NCBI RefSeq assembly: GCF_028710345.1
Contig: NZ_JAQTUH010000004.1
Coordinates: forward strand, 33,183-97,182
Direction: 5' to 3'
Length of the DNA: 64,000 nt
Source of the DNA: Sulfuricurvum sp.
GTDB taxonomy: Bacteria; Campylobacterota; Campylobacteria; Campylobacterales; Sulfurimonadaceae
Position 1 is the stretch's first letter. Each line of letters begins with the position of its first letter. The translations under genes and the position numbers were made by a program. The notes beneath the pieces were generated by a model. That model saw nothing but the letters and a program-made list of their open reading frames with translations, was not told the DNA's origin and searched no databases. Shown here piece by piece: positions 9,446-16,508 of the stretch.

Positions 9446-11668
9446 TTGAAACTCATCATTGTAGAGTCTCCGGCTAAAGCCAAGACCATAAAAAACTTTC
9501 TCACCAACGACTATGAAGTGATCGCTTCCAAAGGGCATATCCGTGATTTGCCTAAAGCGCGCTTCGGGATCAAAATCGATAACGAAACCATTACCCCTGA
9601 GTACAAAATCAGTGAGGACAGTACCGCAACGGTCAAACAGATTCAAGAGCTCGCTAAAAAATCAGAGACCATTTACCTCGCGACCGATGAGGACCGCGAA
9701 GGAGAAGCTATCGGCTGGCACATCGCCCATGCTATCGGCAAAGACCCCGAGTCGCTACCGCGTATCGTGTTTCATGAGATTACCAAAAATGCAATCATGC
9801 ACGCATTGGAATCTCCACGCACTATCAATATGGATCGTGTAAATGCCCAACAAGCACGCCGTTTATTGGATCGTATCGTGGGGTACAAACTCTCGCCATT
9901 GCTCGCGAGTAAAATCCAAAAAGGGCTCTCTGCCGGACGGGTTCAATCCTCAACGCTTAAAATAGTCGTTGATCGTGAACGGGAAATCCGTGCTTTTATC
10001 CCCGAAGAGTATTGGAGCATTGATACCCTCTTTAAAACCGATATCGATGCAACTCTCATCCAATTTGAGAATGAAAAAATCGAAAAACTGACTATTAAAA
10101 CAGGAGATAACGCCAAAAAAATCGTTGAGACCCTCAAAGCAGAGAGTTTCACCGTAGGAGAGATCGAGACCAAAGAGCGTAAAAGTTCTACCCCTCCGCC
10201 GTTTATGACCTCCACTCTGCAACAAGCGGCAAGTTCCTCGTTGAGCTTTTCTCCGAAGAAAACAATGATGGTAGCCCAAGCGTTGTACGAAGGGGTAAAA
10301 ACTCCCGAGGGTGTCTCCGGTGTTATCACCTATATGCGTACCGATTCATTGAACCTCGCTACCGAAGCGGTCGATGCGGCGCGCGAACTGATTTTAAATC
10401 GCTATGGCAAAGCGTATCTCCCTGAAAATCCAAAAGTCTATACGAAAAAATCCAAAGGGGCGCAAGAGGCGCACGAAGCGATCCGCCCTACGATGCTCAG
10501 CTTTACCCCAGAGGTAGCGGCAACGTACCTAAAACCCGATGAGATTAAACTCTACCGTCTCATCTACAACCGCTTTATCGCGTGTCAGATGAACGATGCC
10601 CGCTTTGAGCAACAAAGCATCACCTTTGAAAGCGAAAAGGCCGAGTTTCGTGCTACCGGACGCAAACTCTTATTTGATGGATTTTACCGTGTAACGGGAA
10701 GTGATGACAAAGACAAACTACTTCCGACCCTCACCACAGGTCAAAAAATCGACATCCAAACCATCTCAACCGAGCAACACTTTACCGAGCCCCCATCACG
10801 CTACTCCGAAGCGAGCTTGATTAAAAAACTCGAATCAGAAGGGATTGGACGTCCATCGACCTACGCACCAACCGTCTCAACCCTCCAAGCACGTAACTAT
10901 ATTGATATTGAAAAACGTGCCATTATCCCGACCGAGATAGCCTTTACCGTCACTGAGATGTTAGAGAAACATTTTAACGAAATCGTCGATGCCAACTTTA
11001 CCGCAACGATGGAAGAGACCCTCGATGAAATCGGCGAAGAGGGGAAATCGTGGCAAAAAATCCTCCTCGATTTCTATCACCCGTTTATGGCAAAAGTAGA
11101 CGCGGGCAAAACCGATATCGTGAGCCTCAAAATGGCGAAACCGTTGGGGAGAAATTGTCCACAATGCGGCAGTGAATTGTTGTTGCGCTCAGGTCGTTTC
11201 GGAGAGTTTATCGCCTGTAGCGGTTTCCCGAAATGCAAATACACCGAACAAACCGAAGAGAACCAAAAAGCGGCACCGACAACAGCGGATGAAGCAAGCG
11301 AAGAGGTGTGCGACAAATGTGGAAGTGCGATGGTGATTAAAAACGGTCGCAACGGACAATTTCTCGCTTGTAGCGGATATCCTACGTGTAAAAATACCAA
11401 AACGCTCAACCAAGAGACCAAGTTTTCCGAAGTTCCTTGTCCTGATTGTGGCGGAAAACTGCAATGGAGACAATCTCGCCGTGGAGCGTTTTGGGGATGT
11501 GAGCACTATCCGAAATGTAAATTTATCTCCAAATTTGAACCGAGTGATAAAAAATGTGAGGTTGTCGGATGTGGTGGTGCACTCGCACCACGTACTTACC
11601 GTAACAAAGAGGTCTACGAGTGTGTCAAATGTAAAGATCGTACACCGCGAGAAGAGAGTGGTGAGTGA
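9446..11668 (+). CDS. topA: DNA topoisomerase I
   Basis: Type IA topoisomerase of 740 residues that relaxes negative supercoils through a 5'-phosphotyrosine link. The Toprim domain starts at residue 1 (LIIVESPAKAKTI; acidic DxDxE-type motif near TDEDREGEAI). The catalytic Tyr is residue 296 in ITYMRTDS. The C-terminus carries three Cys4 zinc ribbons of the topoisomerase type (CPQCG, CDKCG and CPDCG starts) and a fourth, looser one (CEVVGCGG to CVKCKD). The start is TTG at 9446, with AGGA 8 nt upstream; no in-frame ATG fits. The stop overlaps the GTG start of the next gene by 4 bp, so topA, the phosphoesterase and bioB form one translationally coupled unit. Confidence 0.97.
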   Translation: MKLIIVESPAKAKTIKNFLTNDYEVIASKGHIRDLPKARFGIKIDNETITPEYKISEDSTATVKQIQELAKKSETIYLATDEDREGEAIGWHIAHAIGKDPESLPRIVFHEITKNAIMHALESPRTINMDRVNAQQARRLLDRIVGYKLSPLLASKIQKGLSAGRVQSSTLKIVVDREREIRAFIPEEYWSIDTLFKTDIDATLIQFENEKIEKLTIKTGDNAKKIVETLKAESFTVGEIETKERKSSTPPPFMTSTLQQAASSSLSFSPKKTMMVAQALYEGVKTPEGVSGVITYMRTDSLNLATEAVDAARELILNRYGKAYLPENPKVYTKKSKGAQEAHEAIRPTMLSFTPEVAATYLKPDEIKLYRLIYNRFIACQMNDARFEQQSITFESEKAEFRATGRKLLFDGFYRVTGSDDKDKLLPTLTTGQKIDIQTISTEQHFTEPPSRYSEASLIKKLESEGIGRPSTYAPTVSTLQARNYIDIEKRAIIPTEIAFTVTEMLEKHFNEIVDANFTATMEETLDEIGEEGKSWQKILLDFYHPFMAKVDAGKTDIVSLKMAKPLGRNCPQCGSELLLRSGRFGEFIACSGFPKCKYTEQTEENQKAAPTTADEASEEVCDKCGSAMVIKNGRNGQFLACSGYPTCKNTKTLNQETKFSEVPCPDCGGKLQWRQSRRGAFWGCEHYPKCKFISKFEPSDKKCEVVGCGGALAPRTYRNKEVYECVKCKDRTPREESGE

Positions 11669-12186
11669 AAATCGGTATTCTCTCCGACACCCACTCTAAA
11701 GTTGGACGTTCTCAAAAAGCAATCAACCACCTCAAGCAAATGGGGGCAGAGTTTCTAATCCATGCCGGAGATATCGTCAAACCTGAAATCTTAGAACAGC
11801 TGAAACAAAGCGGTTTGAAATACATGGCAGTCTATGGTAACAACGATGCACGATTGGTAGAGTTTCACACCAAATACAATCTTGTCCAAGAGCCTCACTA
11901 TTTTACATTAGCCAACACCAAATGCAAACTGATGCACCTACCGTTTTACATGAATGCCGATGCCGAAGTGATACTGTTTGGACATACCCATGTCTTTGAG
12001 TGTGATTTTAAACACCACACCCTCTTCCTCAATCCGGGAGAGACGTGCGCGCGCGATGAGCCGTTTTCATCGTGTGCGATGTTAGAGATTACCGACATCT
12101 CTTTTGTGGTTACCCAATACTCCAGAGCTATCGGAAGCGAAATCTTTGAAGAGACCCACTATACCTTTGAGAGATCCAAAAAATGA
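11665..12186 (+). CDS. YfcE/MJ0936-type metallophosphoesterase
   Basis: A 173-residue calcineurin-like phosphodiesterase, of usual length for the family. Metal-binding motifs in order are DTH (residues 8-10), AGD (near 36), GNND (near 58) and GHTH (near 110). The His usually found before GHTH may be the one in KLMHLP; the loop between it and GHTH is short compared with many relatives. The start is GTG at 11665 inside the topA stop region (GTGA overlap), and the end overlaps bioB by ATGA. Family members hydrolyse phosphodiesters such as model nucleotide substrates; the physiological substrate is unknown. Position between topA and bioB gives no functional clue. Confidence 0.88.
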   Translation: MKIGILSDTHSKVGRSQKAINHLKQMGAEFLIHAGDIVKPEILEQLKQSGLKYMAVYGNNDARLVEFHTKYNLVQEPHYFTLANTKCKLMHLPFYMNADAEVILFGHTHVFECDFKHHTLFLNPGETCARDEPFSSCAMLEITDISFVVTQYSRAIGSEIFEETHYTFERSKK

Positions 12187-13034
12187 CCAAAAAAATATTT
12201 TTATGCTCTATCTGCAACATCAATAGCGGAACCTGTAACGAAGATTGCAAATTTTGCTCTCAAAGTGTCAAATACAAAGCCGATATCGAACGGTATAAAC
12301 AAAAGCCATTGGATCAAATATTAGAGGAAGCTCGCCGCCTCGAAGCACTTGGAGCCCTCGGATTTTGTCTCGTCACTGCCCAAAAAGGGTTGGATGATAA
12401 AACCCTCGACTTTGTCTGTAACATCGCTTCAACCCTCAGACGTGAAGTGCCGCGACTACGGCTCATCGCCTGCAACGGTACGGCAAGTGTCGATCAGCTC
12501 AAAGAGCTCCAAAAATCGGGTATCCATGCCTATAACCATAATTTGGAGACCAGTCGAGAGTTTTATCCCCAAATCTGTACCACCCACCCGTGGGAAGAGC
12601 GGTATGAAACGTGTGAAAACGTCAACTCGGTAGGGTTAAAGCTAATCAGTGGTGGTATTTTCGGGATGGGAGAAACGGATAATGACCATCTTAGTATGCT
12701 CCATTCACTGAAAGCACTCAATCCCGTCTCTGTACCACTGAACTTTTACCACCATAATCCAGCATTACCGCTAAATCCTAGCCCTCTTAGTATCGATGAT
12801 GCCCTAAATTTAGTCCGTCTATCCCGCACTATTTTAGACTCAACGGATCGGATTATGATTGCAGGAGGACGTGAAATCACATTTAAAGAGCGTCAACATG
12901 AGATTTTTGAAGCAGGGGCAAACAGCATCGTAATCGGAAACTACCTCACCACCGCAGGACGAGAAGCCCATGCTGATTTAGAGATGCTTCAAAAGATGGG
13001 GTTTGAGATTGCGTTAACACCGGACGATAAATAG
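12183..13034 (+). CDS. bioB: Biotin synthase
   Basis: A radical-SAM enzyme of 283 residues that inserts sulfur into dethiobiotin to make biotin. The cluster motif CNEDCKFC (Cys 18, 22 and 25) binds the 4Fe-4S/SAM centre. Further family marks are CNGTAS, the NLETS region, IAGGRE (with the Arg that ligates the second cluster in BioB) and the C-terminal GNYLTT phrase. It is shorter than E. coli BioB, as usual in Campylobacterota. ATG overlaps the upstream stop by 4 bp. The last codons (EIALTPDDK-stop) occur again 495 bp downstream at 13500-13535. No other biotin gene is adjacent. Confidence 0.95.
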   Translation: MTKKIFLCSICNINSGTCNEDCKFCSQSVKYKADIERYKQKPLDQILEEARRLEALGALGFCLVTAQKGLDDKTLDFVCNIASTLRREVPRLRLIACNGTASVDQLKELQKSGIHAYNHNLETSREFYPQICTTHPWEERYETCENVNSVGLKLISGGIFGMGETDNDHLSMLHSLKALNPVSVPLNFYHHNPALPLNPSPLSIDDALNLVRLSRTILDSTDRIMIAGGREITFKERQHEIFEAGANSIVIGNYLTTAGREAHADLEMLQKMGFEIALTPDDK

Positions 13035-13535
13035 GCTATTCCTTTTTCCTCGTCCAATCTCTCCTCGTTGGGAATGCATAACGTCAGATAAAGGGTGCGT
13101 AAAAGTTTAGTAACTAAAGGCTATACACTTCCAAATAGGAGTTTGGGAGAGTTGTATATTACTCAACAATGAATGATGGGAGAACGTTAAAATGAAAAAA
13201 ATAATGCAGTTAGTCTGGAAATTAATTGTTTGGATAAGTATTGCTATTGGGACTCTAATAGCAATAGCAATGATTATGCCTTATATAGTGCATAAAATTT
13301 ATAATTAATAAAATATATAGGAAATAAAATTGAAATTGGGGATAAGATAACAGTTGATTTAGGGGTAAAGTTTTTTCACAAGTTGTAAAAACCAAAAAAA
13401 ATCGCGACAATCTCCCAACAAACTCCCAACGTCCTCGTTGGAATGCAGATAACAAATAATATGTTAAAAGGCTATACCCTCCCAAAGAGGAGTTTGCGAG
13501 AGATTGCATTAACGCCAGACGATAAATAGACTATT
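13005..13535 (+). repeat. bioB 3'-end direct repeat bracketing a 0.5-kb insert
   Basis: Positions 13005-13040 (last codons and stop of bioB plus six bases) recur at 13500-13535 with 32 of 36 bases identical. Three of the four differences are third-codon-position transitions within EIALTPDDK. The intervening DNA also holds diverged direct repeats: CCTCGTTGG(G)AATGCA at 13063 and 13433, and AAAGGCTATAC followed by AGGAGTTTG at 13117-13152 and 13468-13503. These resemble common intergenic hairpin repeats of the GTTGGGAATGCAT type. Between them lies one small membrane ORF (13192-13308). The second copy overlaps the 3' end of the convergent reductase gene. Confidence 0.8.
13192..13308 (+). CDS. 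Small single-span membrane protein (hypothetical, 38 aa)
   Basis: ATG at 13192 is preceded by GGGAGA at 13178-13183, a good ribosome site 8 nt away. The 38-residue product starts MKKIMQLVWK, then has a hydrophobic stretch of about 20 residues (LIVWISIAIGTLIAIAMIM) and ends HKIYN. It looks like a single membrane helix with a basic N-terminus. It sits inside the segment bracketed by the bioB 3'-end repeats. No family is recognised. A short hydrophobic peptide could be a small membrane regulator or a type I toxin-like peptide, but nothing in the sequence decides this. Confidence 0.4.
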   Translation: MKKIMQLVWKLIVWISIAIGTLIAIAMIMPYIVHKIYN

Positions 13536-14478
13536 TATTCATAATATGGTTCGCAATCGCGAAACCGTGATTCAATCCTAACGCGATAGAGCCACCCGAT
13601 TCTTGGGTGATATCTCCTGCGACAAAAAGCCCCTCGACATTGGTCTCATAGTCTTCATTATGGACAGGTTTTCCATCCTCTTCACGGATTCCGCTGCTTT
13701 GCAAAAATCCGCTCGGCGTTGTTCCGCCGATAGCGTAGACCAGTCGATCAAACAGCTCAGATTCACCATCTCCAAAAATAACTTTTACTTGTCCACCCTC
13801 ACTCTCAAGCTCGACGATCTCTGTGTTGAGCATTGCCCGTACTAAGCCATCAGAAACGACACGGTCGATATCGGCTTGGTTCGTAGGATTAGCCCGTCTA
13901 AAAGTCCCTCTGCGATAACAAATCGCAACCTCATTACGATCACACAGCTCTACGGCATACTCGATAGCCGAATCCCCGCCGCCGACAACCATAATTTTTT
14001 CTCCCGATCCACATGCATCAAGAGTATAATGAACTTGATTTTTAATCGATGGAGGAATTTTATAATCGGGTTTATTGGGTTTACCCATCCGTCCGATAGT
14101 AACAACCACGTATTTCGCACGGAGGGAGCTTCCGGCAATAAATACTTCAAATCCCTCATCTGTTTTCACAATTTTTTGTACCTCGGTGTGGGTGCGAAGC
14201 TCCATAACCTCATTATCAAGCAATTGATCGAAAAAATCAAGTGTTGTTTCTTTGGTTCCATCGACGAAATAAATCGTTCCGTCCAACTCAATTTTTTGCC
14301 CTTTCCAATCAACATCGACACGTTTGTTATCTTTATAAAATTTTCGAATCGTCGCATTGTGATTTTCATCTTTTTCCAGTAAAACAATGTCACGCATCCC
14401 TAATGCATAGCTCTCAATTGCCGTAGCTATTCCAGCAGGTCCAGCTCCAATAATCGCTAATTGATACAGATGTTCCAT
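13531..14478 (-). CDS. NAD(P)/FAD-dependent oxidoreductase (thioredoxin-reductase-like, no CxxC)
   Basis: A 315-residue flavoprotein of the thioredoxin reductase fold. The FAD site is at the N-terminus (IIGAGPAGIATA, residues 9-20), the NAD(P)H site in the middle (MVVGGGDSAIEYA), and the C-terminal FAD motif is GLFVAGDITQE with GGSIALGLNHG. The redox Cys pair of true thioredoxin reductases is absent from the NAD(P) domain. The protein is therefore closer to ferredoxin-NADP reductases of this fold or YpdA-like disulfide reductases. Which of these applies cannot be settled here. The start has GGAG 6 nt upstream. It is transcribed toward bioB. Confidence 0.85.
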   Translation of the reverse strand: MEHLYQLAIIGAGPAGIATAIESYALGMRDIVLLEKDENHNATIRKFYKDNKRVDVDWKGQKIELDGTIYFVDGTKETTLDFFDQLLDNEVMELRTHTEVQKIVKTDEGFEVFIAGSSLRAKYVVVTIGRMGKPNKPDYKIPPSIKNQVHYTLDACGSGEKIMVVGGGDSAIEYAVELCDRNEVAICYRRGTFRRANPTNQADIDRVVSDGLVRAMLNTEIVELESEGGQVKVIFGDGESELFDRLVYAIGGTTPSGFLQSSGIREEDGKPVHNEDYETNVEGLFVAGDITQESGGSIALGLNHGFAIANHIMNK

Positions 14479-14642
14479 TTTGACTCCTCGAAAAAATCTC
14501 GTAGATATACTCTATCATAAAGAGAGAGAAAAAAAACGAAAATAAGATAAAAAAATATGGTTAAACGTAAAATAGTAACAATTCAATCACAATCGTATGT
14601 TATTCTTTCACAAATCTAGCAAAGTCTTAAGGAGACTCAAAC

Positions 14643-15776
14643 ATGAAAAAATTCGCTCTCTCAGCGTTGCTCGCCGCTACACTTGTAAGCGCAAGTGACT
14701 ATAATTATGAAATCACTCCAATGGCAGGTTATGTATACCCATCAGGGCAACGTCTCGATAATCACACTGCTTTTGGTGGAGAATTTCAATACAATGATGT
14801 TGATTCACTTTTAAAACCGGAAGTATCTGCAATTTGGAGTAATGCCGATTACGAATATATCAGACCGCATGCAACCGATATTTGGCGTACAGCTATCAAT
14901 GGTGTCTATGATTATAAAACCAGTAATAATATTACACCGTTTGCCAAAGCGGGTCTTGGCTATGAACACATTACTGATCGCGGAAACGGAATTGATAATC
15001 TAAACCATAACGGTGCTTTCGCTGATGTCGGTGCCGGTGTAAAAATGGGCATTACCGATCAAATCGCCCTTAAACTCGAAGCTATCGAAATGTTGAAATT
15101 TAACCATTTTGATTGGGACAACAGTTTACTCATCATGGCTGGGCTTAACTTTGCATTTGACAAAAAAGCTGCTCCTGTTATTCCAGCTCCAGTCGTTGTT
15201 CCAGCTCCTAAACCAGTAGTGGTTGAAGAACCTGTCATCGTTCCAGCTCCAAAACCGGTTGTTGTTCCAGCTCCGGTTGTTGTACCTGCACCAGTAGTTA
15301 TACCAGCTCCAGTGGTTGTACCTGCTCAAAAACCGGTTGTTGTTGCTCCGATTGATAGCGATAAAGACGGCGTTTTAGATCCTAAAGATAAATGTCCTAA
15401 TACTCCAGTCGGTTTTAAAGTAGATGCAGACGGTTGTCCTCTTACAGCGACATTACACCTTAACTATGCTACTAACTCAAATACAGTGGATGCAAAAGGG
15501 ACTGCTGAAGTCAATGCGTTTGCAGAGTTCTTAAAAGCAAGTCCAGCATACAAAACATCTATCGTTGGGCATACCGATGATGTAGGGTCTACCGATTCTA
15601 ATCAAAAACTCTCTGAAAAACGTGCTGCCGGCGTTAAAGATATGCTTGTAAAAGCTGGTGTTGCTTCTGATCGTATTGCAACAGCAGGTAAAGGTGAATC
15701 TCAACCGGTTGCGACAAACAAAACAAAAGAAGGTCGTGCTGACAACCGCCGTATCGAAGTTGAACTTACACGCTAA
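14643..15776 (+). CDS. OmpA-family outer membrane protein
   Basis: A 377-residue outer membrane protein linking membrane and peptidoglycan. A Sec signal (MKKFALSALLAATLVSAS) precedes a beta-barrel-like region (about 20-175). A long Pro/Val linker of PAPVVVPAPK-type repeats follows (about 178-235), then an acidic thrombospondin type-3-like calcium motif (DSDKDGVLDPKDKCP) and the C-terminal OmpA domain. That domain has the peptidoglycan-binding Asp (GHTDDVGS) and Arg (ADNRRIEVE). AAGGAG at 14629-14634 is 8 nt before ATG. The upstream 160 bp are AT-rich and hold its promoter. It is a likely abundant surface protein. Confidence 0.92.
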   Translation: MKKFALSALLAATLVSASDYNYEITPMAGYVYPSGQRLDNHTAFGGEFQYNDVDSLLKPEVSAIWSNADYEYIRPHATDIWRTAINGVYDYKTSNNITPFAKAGLGYEHITDRGNGIDNLNHNGAFADVGAGVKMGITDQIALKLEAIEMLKFNHFDWDNSLLIMAGLNFAFDKKAAPVIPAPVVVPAPKPVVVEEPVIVPAPKPVVVPAPVVVPAPVVIPAPVVVPAQKPVVVAPIDSDKDGVLDPKDKCPNTPVGFKVDADGCPLTATLHLNYATNSNTVDAKGTAEVNAFAEFLKASPAYKTSIVGHTDDVGSTDSNQKLSEKRAAGVKDMLVKAGVASDRIATAGKGESQPVATNKTKEGRADNRRIEVELTR

Positions 15777-15786
15777 TTGATTACGA

Positions 15787-15806
15787 CAAAGGAGTAATGT
15801 CCTTTG
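15787..15806. terminator. Hairpin between convergent ompA-like gene and msrA
   Basis: CAAAGGA (15787-15793), loop GTAATG and TCCTTTG (15800-15806) form a perfect 7-bp stem between two convergent genes. There is no long T run, so efficiency is uncertain. Confidence 0.5.
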
Positions 15807-15807
15807 C

Positions 15808-16347
15808 CTATACTTGCTCTTTTATCTTCTCTCCAAATTTCTTCATAAATTTCTCTAATTTTGGTGCTATCACTGCATAACAATACCCTTGCGTCGGATG
15901 TTCACTATAATAATTTTGATGATACCCTTCTGCCGGATAAAACTCAGGTGCAGGCAAAAGTTCTGTCACAATCGGATCACTCCAATTTTTTTGTTCCTCT
16001 GCTATCGAGATCAATGCATTTTCTTTTTGATCACTATTATAATAATAAATTACGGAACGGTATTGTGTCCCACGATCAGCTCCTTGGGAATTGAGTGTTG
16101 TAGGGTTATGTATAGTCCAAAAAATTTCTAAAATTTCTCCATAGGTTATTACCAAGGGATCATACGTTACTTCAACCACTTCAGCATGACCGCTAACCCC
16201 TGTACACACTTGCTCATACGTAGGGTGAGGACGCATTCCCCCTGCATAACCGCTAATGGCACTCTTTACTCCGATTACACGGCTATATACAGCTTCTATA
16301 CACCAAAAACATCCACCACCTAACAGAGCTTTTTCTACCTGTGCCAT
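15808..16347 (-). CDS. msrA: Peptide methionine sulfoxide reductase MsrA
   Basis: Repairs methionine-S-sulfoxide in proteins after oxidative damage. The active site GCFWC is near the N-terminus, and the family motifs GYAGG, GHAEVVEV, Q-G-x-D-R-G-T-QYRS and YHQNYY follow. The frame extends nine codons further upstream, but ATG 16347 has GGGAGA 5 nt before it and starts MAQVEKALLGGGCFWC, as usual. The resulting 179 residues fit the family. It is cytoplasmic, with no signal peptide. The gene stands alone between convergent ompA-like and a divergent small ORF. Resolving Cys is probably in the C-terminal GYCYAVIAPK. Confidence 0.95.
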   Translation of the reverse strand: MAQVEKALLGGGCFWCIEAVYSRVIGVKSAISGYAGGMRPHPTYEQVCTGVSGHAEVVEVTYDPLVITYGEILEIFWTIHNPTTLNSQGADRGTQYRSVIYYYNSDQKENALISIAEEQKNWSDPIVTELLPAPEFYPAEGYHQNYYSEHPTQGYCYAVIAPKLEKFMKKFGEKIKEQV

Positions 16348-16427
16348 ATCTTCTCCCATCTTTTTCTGTAACAATACAGTAACCGCTCATAACTATACTT
16401 TCAAAAATTTAGCTAAAGGAGAAAATT

Positions 16428-16508
16428 ATGCAACGAATGAGTTCATTAGAAAAAATGCTTCTAAAAAAACTACGTCAATCTCGCCGTGCTTGCTGGATGG
16501 TTAACTAA
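16428..16508 (+). CDS. 26-aa basic peptide ORF (hypothetical)
   Basis: ATG 16428 has a strong ribosome site (AAAGGAG, 16415-16421, 6 nt away), and TATACT at 16394-16399 could be its -10. The product begins MQRMSSLEKMLLKK and ends RRACWMVN: amphipathic, Lys/Arg-rich, with one Cys and one Trp. The last 8 bp overlap the stop of the convergent sensor kinase. The ribosome site and promoter make translation plausible, but no family is recognised and it could be part of an untranslated RNA. Confidence 0.4.
   Translation: MQRMSSLEKMLLKKLRQSRRACWMVN

Noticed and set aside
15126-15329. Minus-strand 67-residue ORF rich in Trp/Asn
   Set aside because: It is the antisense shadow of the Pro/Val-rich linker repeats of the OmpA protein.
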